In this document: piece by piece, positions 1 to 12,000 of the stretch
Position numbering within the stretch: the stretch's first letter is position 1
Layout of the letters: every line of letters begins with the position of its first letter
From: Apostichopus parvimensis
Lineage: Eukaryota > Echinodermata > Holothuroidea > Aspidochirotida > Stichopodidae
NCBI GenBank assembly: GCA_000934455.1
Contig: KN894337.1
Span: 14,029-38,042, forward strand
DNA: 24,014 nucleotides
Reading direction: 5' to 3'
Translations under genes and position numbers: made by a program
The notes under the pieces: model-generated
The model's input: only the letters and a program-made list of their open reading frames with translations
Told to the model about the DNA's origin: nothing
Databases searched by the model: none

Positions 1-80
1 GCTTCAAAAACTAATAAATCGAGAGAAATCAGACATCGCATTTTGGCATCATCAAACGGACTCAGAATCAACTTCCTCCG
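1..80 (+). CDS. SPIDR: SPIDR exon 1 of window (5' end outside or at edge)
   Basis: Open frame from base 2 reads LQKLINREKSDIAFW and continues to SESTSS. The donor at 81 is GTGGGT and leaves one base (G), which fits the two bases GT that open the next exon and gives glycine 27. A better-looking donor, GTAAAT at 85, would leave two bases and break the frame with exon 2, so 80 is preferred. Base 1 finishes an earlier codon, or is the G of the acceptor; the true start cannot be seen. Confidence 0.65.
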
Positions 81-3000
81 GTGGGTAAATTAAAAAACAA
101 TTGTTGTTAATTAAGGCAGTGGCTGTGTCTTTGTAGCCCTTATTCATTAAAGGCAATGAAGACTCGCCCCAAGCAGGGTGCCACCATCTTTTAAAAGTTA
201 ACTTTCCGTTGCTTGCAAGTGAAGTTTTCTCTGGTCGCTACAAAATGCAGACAGTAATGAAACGTGATACCTTGTTATCTTTAGCTGGACCTGAGATGTC
301 CATCACTGTATCGTTTGTACACTGTGCTTTGGGTATTGATCGCAGCTGTGTGTGTATTTGCTGGGATCAATGGTGGTGTCTAACATTTCTAATACACCTC
401 ATTAGAAACTAGGTCAGATTACCGGCATTAGACCTTTCTCTTTGCGCGAGTCTTCACACCCTTTAACAGCATAATTTTGTATTTTTTGCCAATTACAACG
501 CATATTTCGAAATCCATACCGTAGGTTATCCACAAGAAGAGTTTACACTTATCAAGCGTCCTGTTACATTTGTACAACTCAATAAGATTGTTAGTTTGTG
601 ACTCATTAATGATTTCTTTTGATTCTGAAAAAATTCTGTGGCCCAGACAAGTTTTGCATATAAATATTAATCTTTTACAAGAATAAATAGGAAATTTTTG
701 AATAACTCTTCTTTCATCGTTATAAGTTTGATAAGTGAAACTAATAATTGTTCTTTTAATGAGATTTTTTTGCTTTTTGAATTATGTTCAGAATTTACCA
801 ATAGTAACTCAAAGGACTGCTTTAGAAAAACCAGCCAACCGAAACAATCAACAGTCTCGTAATATGTATCACCAGCAACCAACTAACTCCACTGATATAT
901 GCATCAATAAAATATGTATTCATTTTAGCAATCAATTTTATTTCATTTATAAATCTTGATAACTGGTTGTTGCCTTGCTAGCAGATTCCCACTGCATCTT
1001 GTGAGAAGACAGAAGCTACCCAATAACAGTTCTTGAAAGAGAAATCCATTTGTCATTTTAAAGATTCTTATTGTCAGAAAAGGCAGCTGGGTGTCATTGA
1101 AATGTTTAACTTTCCTAGCCATGAAACATTCTTGACTAGATCATACTATATGTTGACAAGTATTTGTTATTTAATGTTTGTGCCCTTTTCAGGTTCTTCG
1201 TGCTCTGTGAGAATAGAGACCATGACTGCCTCTCGAGGGTCATTTGTGGCCCGCTGTCAAAACTTGGCCGGCTCTGACCGAGAACGGCATGAGGGTGACC
1301 TACCGGAGAGGCTCGTGGTCTTGTTCAACCGTAGGACTGTCGAGGATCATAAACTTCAAGTTGGCTCATCACTCACCATTCATCCTCCTTGGTAAGAATT
1401 CTTCTGTCACAGACTTTATCCGGTCATACAGTTCACACTAGCTTCATGTACTATATGGTAATCATGCTATGAGGTTGATCTATACTGGATAAGTTCTGTC
1501 ATTAGATTTCCAAGTAGATTAATAGATGAATGGCTCTGATATTTGCCACAATCTGCTTGGGCATCATGGTTGAGTTATATGATTTTCATACATTGCTGTA
1601 TAATATAAGATAATTATAAAGCGCAGACTCATCCACCGATAACGGTGCTCAAGGCGCATCACAATATTACCTTGGTCAACTTTAACCTGTCAGACATAGA
1701 GCCAATCCCTCCATATGGGCAGCAGCTAAACAGCGCCCAGCTGACAGTTTCATCTCACTGGTCCCCATTTATAAACCTTGGTGAAGAGAGGCAATGGAGA
1801 TAAAGTGCCTCGCCCAAGAACACAGCGTAATGATCTGGTCAGGACTCAAACCTGCAATCCTTAGATCACAAGTCCACTGCCTTGACCAGAATGCTCTGAC
1901 CACAGGCTGTGCCCTGTTTTACCAAGGGTATACTAATTAGGTTGCCTATTTTGTATTGGTATGTTCTTCACAGAATGGTTATATTGTCTGTGGTGGGTTT
2001 CTTTGGGATGCAGAACTGTCAGCACTATTACATGTTGGCTCATTTAATATCAGCAGAAATGTCTGGCACTGAGTCATGTTGGTTCGTTTGATATCATTTT
2101 AACTTTGAAGCAAGTGTAAATTCCTTTACGTACAATTATATAATATAATTACTGGATCAAGTCTTTTAGAAAAGTTACAGATTGGTGACAGAAACAATCA
2201 ACTTTAACGTTGTTTTATTTTGTTATCACTAAGGCATTTCCTAACATCCTTTTGCTCTCTTTGATGCCTTACTTGCAAAGGTGATCAAGGAGGAAGGATG
2301 AGGCATGGGTGAAAGGGAAGGGGGGATCAGAGATGGAGAACATTAGGTAGAATGTCAGGTCTACATGAAGGCTAACATTTGTAAAAGAGGATGGAAAAGT
2401 ATTTTCAGATATAAAGGAACTGAATTTATGATTTACATACATTTTCCTCTCACAGGCAAACTATGTTACTGCCAGATACAGGAGAAACAGTCTTACTGTG
2501 TACTTATTTCTGTCAAATATCTGATTCCAATGGTTCGCAACCATCCTCGTCTGCAGCTCTTGGTGTGACACCATCGCAAGATGTTGCCGGCACCTCCAGA
2601 CCGGTAAGCTTGGGATAGGGAATAATTTATCCGGTAGATCGCACCGCAAAATGTCATGCAAAATGGTCACATTGCTATACAAGTTCAAAGATGTGTAGTA
2701 GTTTTTGTTTATAACACAGGAACCATAGTATTTTATAAGTGAATTTTATCCGGTAGCGCATTGCAAAATGCCATGCAAAATGGTCAAATTGCTATAAGTT
2801 CAAAGATGTATAGTATTTTTTAATTTTTTTTTTGCACAGGAACCATATTATTTTTACAGTCAGTTTGATCAGGTGTCGCATTGCAAAATGGTTAATTTGC
2901 TATGATCAGTTTAGGTACAGTAACGACTTTTATAATTATGAGGAGTTTGTTGATATGTTGATAAAGTATGGATACCATCTACTATAAATTAGTGTCAAAT

Positions 3001-6000
3001 TTTTGTCAATGTCAAAGGTCATTCTGGTTCATGATTTCTTCATATGTAAATGTGGTTTCCATTCTTGAGCTGTTAGATGTAGGCTAGTATGTTTGCTTTG
3101 TTTAATATCAGATCCTATATAAAACACAATGAAACACAGTACTCTTCAGTATGCATTTTGCCTGGTCTGTACCATTTCTGTACCAAATCGTGAGTCCAAG
3201 TTGATAAATATTATTACCAGCTGATATAATAAGTCAAAGGTCATTCTGGTTCATTTATCTTCATATGTAAATGTGGTTTCTATTCTCAAGCTGTTAGTTG
3301 ATATGCTAGGCTGTTTTGCTTTTTTTATTATTTATTGCATAGCAGATCATTATAATAACAAAAGATGACAAATTCTTCAATCTACATTGTGGATTGGTTT
3401 AAATATCGTGTCGGTATCTGGACAAAACCCTGCATTATTCTCATATATGATTGGATGCTTCTCAACTTCTGTTCTATGAGGCTATGCCTGTTTGGGCTAC
3501 TCCTAATTAGAGAACTAGAAACTAATTAATCCAACCTGTAACAATAATGTCTCCTATAGATTGATTGATATTTTATTTTCAACTATGTTAAGTCTTTTCC
3601 TTAATTTCATCACTTCTGGAGTGATTTTGGTGGATTAAAACAGCACTTAAAGTTTTAACTTAGCTTATCTTTCTTTTAACAATCTAGTCTTAATACCATC
3701 AGATAATGGCAAATTCCACTCAAAGTGCAGCATTTATGTTTATTATTTTTTTAATGTTTCTTATCCTTCTTCCTCAGTGAGTGAAAGTTGTGACAATTTG
3801 TATTTCAGACAGTAAGCATCGAGTTGACTGCTTATGATTGGGTGCAAATCTCTAAAACAAAATTTCCATAAATATACTATATAGGGCTAATATTTATTTA
3901 TGGCAGCATATTGATATTCATATCCAGTGATACAAAAATTTCTATCATATTGAGAAGAAAGAGATTGTATTGGGAGCCCAGTGATTACTAAAACAATAGA
4001 ATCTGCTAAGTAGTTGTGCTGTTCATTATACTGATTGGTTTTATTTACAGATATTCCGACCAAACAGATTATTTTCAGACGAGCCTGTCAGTTCCAAGTT
4101 TTGCCTTAGTACCTCTGCCTTGCCCCAGAAGAAGTGTGAAGAAATATCTACATCCTTGGTAGGCACTGTGACAGCCAAAGGTCCCAGTTTTGACTTTGAC
4201 TTCAATCTTAGAGGACTAGTAATGAGGGCCTGTAGAGTTGCAGTTATAAGGTGAGTCATTCAGGAAGTTAGTCAATAGTCACATGAGTCAGATATATGAG
4301 TCATACTCTTATAACTCGGTAGGCACCATGACAGCCAATGGTCCTAGTTTTGACTTTAACTTCAATATTAGAGGACTAGTAATGAGAGTCTATAGAGATG
4401 CAGCTATGTGGTGAGTCATCCAGGGAGTTAGTGTGTAGTCACATGAGTCAGATATATGAGTCATACTTTGTTAGCTTGGTAGACACTGTGACAGCCAAAG
4501 GTCCTAGTTTTGACTTTGGCTTCAATCTCAGAGGACTAGTAATGAGAGTCTATAGAGATGCAGCTATAAGGTGAGTCACTCAGGGAGTTAGTCTGTAGTC
4601 ACATGAGTCAGATATATGAGTTATACTCTTATAACTCGTAAACACTGTGACAGCCAAAGGTTCCAGTTTTGACTTTGACTTCAATCTTAGAGGACTAGTA
4701 GTGAGAGTCTGAAGAGTAGATATAAGGTGAGTCATACAGGGAGTAAGTCTGTAGTCACATGAGCCAATGGTCCTAGTGTTGAACTGACTTCAATCTCAGA
4801 GGACTAGTAATGAGGGCCTGTAGAGTTGCAGCTATATGGTGAGTCAGTCAGGGAGTTAGTCTGTAGTCACATGAGTCAGATATATGAGTCATACTTTGTA
4901 AGGCTGGTAGAGATAATGTCAGGCAAAGTCACCGTTTTGATCTTTACTTTTAGTGGCAGCCATAAGGTGAGTCATTTAGGAAGTTAATAGCGAATAGTCA
5001 TGTAAGATTAATAAATCATACTCACTGGGGTCTTGAATGGTTGTTATCGGGGGCGGGGGGGGAGGTTTAATGCCTGAAAGTGGGGGCTGTGGGGATGGGG
5101 TCTAAGGGGAGGGGTTTCCCCTGAGAAACTTTTAGACTTCATAAAGCAGCCTAGATATAATCCGGTGCAATATTCTTATTTCATTCCCCAGTACTTATTA
5201 GTTGTGTATTTGAAAATGTAATTATGCTATCTGCATAAATGTGTTGCCAGATTTATTAAGTGACATATTTAGTAACAAATGGTAATCTTATCATTAACGA
5301 AGGGCCGGACGGTGCCCGTTGTCACTCTCATAGGTAGCAAACCAGCTAAGAACTTTCCCCATGTCTATGTCAGTGTGTTTCTTAATATTCAAATAAGTAT
5401 AAAGTATTGCAGAGTTGTCAGTATTGCCAAATTACCGACCGTATCGGATCAAAAAGCCAACTCAAGATCTGGGAGTAAGTGGGGGGGGGGGGGGGGGGCC
5501 CCCCTGTAATCCCACCACTTGGTGTTATTGGGTTAAGGTAGCTTTGTAGAAGTCAGCCTCACCTTGTTTTTAAAGTTTGGGAGGGGAGTTTATGGTGTGA
5601 GGCAGTCTCCATTTGGAAGGGGAGTCTATGGTGTGAGGCAGTCTCTAGAAATTAGACTCATATAGCTAGGTAGATTGCCATAGCATGGAATGATTTTGAT
5701 TTTTGATAGCTTTAAATTTGAGCTATAAAGAGAACGAGTTACACAACTCTGTAGGGTTGTGCTCCTTAATTTTGGTAAAGATATGTAAAACGGTGACAGA
5801 TTGTATCTTTTTGGCACTTTTCTTCAGTAGCCCCCCAGTATACATGCACGTTTGGAAGAGGGGTCAGTGGGAGTAGGTCTTGGTAGATTATTCTAGTTTT
5901 CTCTTGACTTTTGATCAAAGGGGACTAGTAATGTGGGAGTCTCTTGTTTTGGTCAATTTTGAATATTTAATTGAACCTAAAAACTTACCACAATGTTTCT

Positions 6001-9000
6001 TCCAAATTAAAAAAAAAGTCCATCGGATCTTGAGAAGCCAGATAAATGGAGGTTACTCGTTCAGGACAGAGATGGAACTATCTTTGAGGTAAATACCAAG
6101 TCTGCTGAGGATCTGATCACGTGGCAAGGGAAGCTGATGGATTTTACATCCCTAACAATCAGTCAAAGAGTTACCAGAACGAGGTAATATATTTATGCCA
6201 AATGATTTGACATACTATGTATAGTTTGTCTCTCCATTAGATGTTAAGTATGTTTATCAATATGTATTCAGGGAGAAGTGCATACTTCTATTTATATTAT
6301 CAGTTTTTTTTTAATCTTGAAACTGCTGTTTCCCTTAAATATGTTGCTCTATTTTTTTTTATAGTCAGGTCTCATCATAATTTAGCTAAATAGCTACCAA
6401 ACAATGAATATAAAATCAGATTTTCCTTTTTCCTTTTTCCTTTTTCTTTGTGGAATAGAACATAAAAAAGTCATCGGGAGGCAAAATTCATTGATATGTG
6501 GTAAAATAGAATGGAATTAGTAGTCATTTGCTAATTCAAATCATTGAGAAAAGAAGGGGAGGTGTCATAACTGTCCAACTGAAAAGATGACAAAAACAAA
6601 AGTAGATAAATAAACTAGAGGGTTTAAACAGAACCCAATGTGAACAACAGAGACCATAGAAACCAGATCCTTGATAAACTAAATAACTCTTACCAATAAA
6701 AATTGTGGCATATTTAAGCATTTTGTACAACTATTTTCAAAACTGCAGAAAAAAGCAGCAAATTTTCTACACCTTCCCAACCCCAAGTGAAAACATACGC
6801 GCGGCCCATTCCTGATCGCAATTTAGAAAGTGTTTTAGAAATTTACAATTTTGCCCCAGAGATTAGCACATATAGTGGGGAGTGCGAGATTGCATTAAAA
6901 ACCGGTATAGCGTCGTTAAAATTGGGAGAGTTTGGCAGGTCGGTATAAGTTGAAAGATTGAAGTTTTCAATCTGATCAAGATAATTTACCCACTCACTCA
7001 GTATAACCTTAACTTTGTAGAAACATCTAGGAAGGTGTCGTAGTTTGTTTGCAATCAGGTTCGTTTAAAAATAATTGTCACCCAAAATGACAAAAAAAGG
7101 ACAAGAAAAGAGGAAAATTGCTTTCAGCTGCAAATGGTTGCATATTGGTGATCCAAAGCTGCACATAGATACGTAAAAAAATTGATTTCTTTTATAAGAT
7201 CGGAGAAAAACTATAAACCAGCTCCAAAGAAACTCTTCTTTTGTTTTTCAAATATTTCCTTCATTTTGTTGTATATGATAACATCTTCATGAAAGCATTT
7301 TCTTAACTCCTCGTTCTTCACGAGCCTCTCTTTCGCCTCTGCGTGTACACGCAGCCTCTCATCCTTCTCGTTGGCCTTCGCCTTGTCCTGTTCGTACGTA
7401 CCCATGTTAGCATGGTCTGCGTGACACATCGAGTGGAAGGGTCTACCAAAGGTATCTTCCAGTAGCCGCAGGGAGGTTTCAAACTCCTCCGTTATCCCTA
7501 CGACGGCGAAGATTTTATCCATGTTTTCGAGGATGTAGTCGAGCTGCCATGCTCTCTCTTCGACCGTATGCAGACCGCCGCCCACATCCCTGCACCGCCA
7601 AGGCGAGGCGTCGACACCGGGAATCTCGTGCCGGCATAGAAATCTGTGGATCATCTGGAAGAAGATCAGATTGCATGTGTGCAGAGCAAAATCCTCCAGA
7701 GTTCCATCGCAGGACACGGGAGTGGGCCCCCCACTCCGGCAGAAGTAATAATGAGAGACCACCCGATCGTAAGGCTCCCTAACGACGGTAAAGTACGAGC
7801 ACGCTCTGCCTCCCACAAAACTGCACATTCCGAAAGCGGATGTCCCCATGTAGTACTTGTTCACGCTCGCTGCACCATTGATCAGTTCGTTTGGAACGTC
7901 CGTCGCCCAGGGACCTGCCACAAGAGTGGGCCGTCGGTCGTCGCCCTCTGCCTGGCTCAATTTGACCATGCAGGTCTTGACAGTAGTACCACCACTTTTG
8001 GGGTTATGGAGAAATACGAGTACGGATTCATTGTAGGGTCTTGTCGGGTCGGGATGCAGATAGGCATTGGGGAGTATATTTTGCAAGTGGATAGGCTTTG
8101 GCGAGTGCGAAACATCTGCCGATATTGTTTGATTCCGGAAAGCGCGGTCGGGTTGAACGTCGGCGATATAATTCTTCTTGTAAATAAGCGGTCTGAAAGA
8201 GAGCAGATCGAAAAACATGTAGCTGTTTGAGAAAAGGCACAAAGGTAGCAAAAAAAAGCATTATCTTTTATACATAAACTGTAATGTTTGCTTTAAATTA
8301 GTGGTCAGAATTTTGTATCTTGTTATGTTTTTAAATTTGTTAATATATATCTGAAATTACCATGTTAGATGATATGGCTTACAGGAGACTACACAAACCC
8401 CTATATTAGTCTTTTAGCTTTATTATATGACAGAGGTCTTTGTGCTGCACAACAAGTCCAGACAGCTAAAAAACAACCTGTCTTGCTTCATTTGGGAGAT
8501 ATAGTGGCACTATGATCTTAAACATTTTACATTTTGCCCCCCTTTCCTCCCCCCCTTTTTTCCCCTCATATTTGCAAGGTAGATATGTTAACTGTGCATG
8601 TTCACACTGAAACAAATGCCATCATTAGGGCATGTTAAAAGCCTCTGTCTGTTACATTCAGATTCTGTAGGACCCATCTCCATCACAGAAAATCACAGAC
8701 CTTGTAATAAATGAAAAAAGAAACACTTAAGACCTTTAAAGCACATATCGCTTGAAGAGGTCATAATTTAGACTTGCTCAAGCCTTCAGCCTAGAGCATG
8801 AAGAAAATTCCCATCTGTGATAATCTACCAGCTGGGATAAAGATTTTGCTTTAATAGCTGCTTGCATCTCTGTTGAAAGTGACCACTGATGGGTTTAGTG
8901 TCTCTTTGAAGAGAGGAAAGCCTCACCCCCCACTCCCCCCTGTTTGAAAAATTTGAACTTTCCACATTTATGCCATTACTTCATGTACGTGCATCAACTG

Positions 9001-12000
9001 GTCCTTAAGTTCGTAGTATACACGACCTATAGATCGATCCATCAGATTATTTTTTTTATTATATAGTATACAAATAATGAATGGTTATGAGTGCAATAGT
9101 GCAAATATTTCATGAGTTGAAAGATGGAATGTTCCATTCAACGAGGCGCAGGCGAGTTGAATGGAACAAATTACATCTTTCAACGCATGAAATATTTGCA
9201 CTATTGCACGAATGGAAACCATTCATGATTTGTTTTATAAAACACCTTCAAATTTGGATATAATTGGATGTAAAATGCACTAATGCAACAGATTGTTTTG
9301 AACAGACAGGTTTCTCTGCTCTCTTACCATTGAAAAAAGTGCTATCAAAAAAGTATAACGCATGGTTCTATTTCATAGCGTGCAATAGAGCGGATTTTGC
9401 ATGCAATCGACGAGCAATTGACCAATCAAATGGCCGGAATATAATTAGGTGTTGTATAATAATTGATAGTTATCTTGTCTTCATGAATAATCCACTGACT
9501 TTGCACAAGTTCATGTTTACAAGCATATGAACGGTTGCTGTGATAGCAAAACCAGAATGGCTACACATTTTTGGCTGTATTATATGCTTTACATATGACA
9601 AAGCAAACATTATAGAATCATTTTTTCTTTATCTTTTTTTTCACAAAAAGTACAATTGTAGTATTTTTTTATGTAAGCCAAAAACCATTGACATCAAAGC
9701 CATGGGTTTCATTCATTGAATTGCTGTATCATCCAGCCTAATTAGCAGACTTTTGGTCAACCCAACTTGAGCCATGGAAAGAAAAAGTTGAAAATGGTGC
9801 AACATGATATGATACAGCTCAATGAAATTGTATCTGAAATAGGTGTACATATTCTGTCAAGTTTTTACTCTTATGGATAGAGGGAGGGGGGGGAGAGGGG
9901 GTGGGGTGGAAATTGTTGAGATTTACAAACGGGAAGTGAATATGACAAAGAGAACTTACTGGTTTAGTTCGAGAGTCGATCCCTTCGACAAGAGAAACGG
10001 TGCAGCACAAAACAGAGCGATAATAGATACGATTGCAATAGCGTTACACTTGTCCCTCGAATTCTGAAATGCCATCACAGTGACGGATGCAGATTTTAGA
10101 AGCCTGACTTCAAAATGACCTCGATCGCTCTGTGTAGGAGATGACGTTAAAAGAATACATTCAAAAAATTAAATCAATGGCTTACTAAAGTAATTGCACA
10201 GTGGACAGCTTCTAGTTTGAATAGTAATAGCACATCGAACAGCTTCTAGTTTGAATAGTACTAGGCACATTGGACAGCTTCTAGTTTATATAGTACTGGC
10301 CCCTTGGACAGCTTCTAGTTTGAATAGTACTAGGCAGTAGATGGTATCTGGATTCTCAAAACAGTCCTTCAATCATCTCAATCAGTGATACAGAATGAGG
10401 TTTCTACGATGTCAGGTCAAGTCTAGATCCAGTGGTATGATATAGAGTCTCATATAATCATTACATAACAGGTTGTTCTCTCTCATTGGTGCGATTTCCT
10501 GGTCCGAGGGTTATTGACAGGATACCACAGATAGAGTAGACCTTTGGTGTGGAAGTTAAAAGAGTGTTTAATTCATTGATATCAATCTGCCATTATGTTA
10601 TACAATCCTATCAGCCGTTAAAGCAGTGTCTGTTTTGGGGCCTTGGTTCAAACAATGGTCAAGCCTATCAGAGTATCACTCAAAATGAGTAAGACTTTTA
10701 AGTGATCAAGGTAATGAAGAATAACTTTGATATTTTTGCAGACAGTTAACCAAAAAAAAAATCCTGACTGCTGTCGGCCCAAACTGTATTTCTATTATTA
10801 TACCACTTAAACAATGTTTGAGAATATGAGTCAGTAAGCTCATCAGAGGCTCATCGGTTGAAGTGGCTGGATAGCTGTAGTCTAACGCATAGACTTTTAC
10901 ATTGTTTCCTCCATCGCAACACAAGGCTCAATGGGAAGACATGTGAAGACCTATTAAGGATCTGAGATGACATATCTTCAATGCATATATTAAAGTGTTG
11001 TCAAGGGCAAGCGTTGTGGAATGTCAACTAAGGGTGTACTATTGTTTACATGAAGTTAAAACAACATGTTTTGGTCGAGTCGTTATACGTTCTAAAACAA
11101 TGGGAAATAACATTAACTTTTAGGCCTGCATTTGAGAGCCCACTTTGTCATAAAGTTTGACTTTAAGAAGCATTCCAGAGATAAAAACCATATCTTAAAG
11201 CTGACTATCTTGAATGCTGACTATCTCGAAAGCTGGAATAGCTATATAGAAACATTCTTATTACTCACATGTTTCTCTTTTTGTGGAAGATTAAAAACTT
11301 CTGCCTAAAAATCATTTTTTCAAAAAGCATAGTGATTAATGACGACATGCTAATAGCAATGATATCTCCAAAAAATGGCATGTAGGAAGTGATTATGGTA
11401 ACTGTTTTTAACAGGATCTGTAGAAAGTTTCAAGATCCTCGTTTTGACTATTCAAAAATAATTTCAACTTTGAATTAGTCTTCTAGTGACACTTTTTCCT
11501 ATAAGCAATAAGTATATCAAGATGAATCCACGTGATTCTGTCATCCACACACTTTTCTGTAGGAAGAAACAAAGTTGAAAATTTACAAATAACATTTGAT
11601 ATTTTATTTACTCGAATCAACCTTTGTCTATTTCAAGTTAATAAACTACATTATTATGGGATTGTAGTATAGATTTGGCACTTTTTTTTCTCTCTCTCTT
11701 TTAAAGATTTTTTTTTACCATTTAATACTGATTTAACCTTCACCTCAAGATCTAGGAGAGTACAGTGTTAGTTTCATCAAATTCCAATCGTACTGTGCGT
11801 GGGTGGAAAAAAATAACCGAGCAAAATGCCAAGCGGGCTGCTTTAAAGTTACTTATCGTGATTGTTGTAATGATTATTACAATAGCATTGGGATTTTTGA
11901 TGAACCCCAGATCTGGTGAATTAAACAGTCTTATTTGATAATCATTCAATTAGGGGGTATACAGTGATCTTTAATTGACCTTGGCTAAAAGAACACTGTT

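Noticed and set aside
1836-1901. Functional tRNA gene
   Set aside because: A and B boxes are present, but the cloverleaf is degenerate and it is joined to a SINE body and tail.
4041-4259. 72-codon minus frame opposite exon 4
   Set aside because: It is the antisense shadow of a phase-consistent SPIDR exon.
4318-4730. Array copies 2-4 as mutually exclusive exons
   Set aside because: The only AG in front of each copy gives phase 1, but exon 3 ends in phase 0, and copy 4 has an in-frame stop.
7549-8230. Open plus-strand frames opposite the sulfotransferase
   Set aside because: They are shadows of the GC-rich minus-strand coding frame; their translations are rich in R, P and H and have no family features.
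9081-9263. 60-codon plus frame
   Set aside because: It runs through both arms of a DNA hairpin, so its openness reflects the repeat rather than a protein.
10197-10334. CRISPR-like array
   Set aside because: The units are head to tail without unique spacers; it is a minisatellite in an animal intron.
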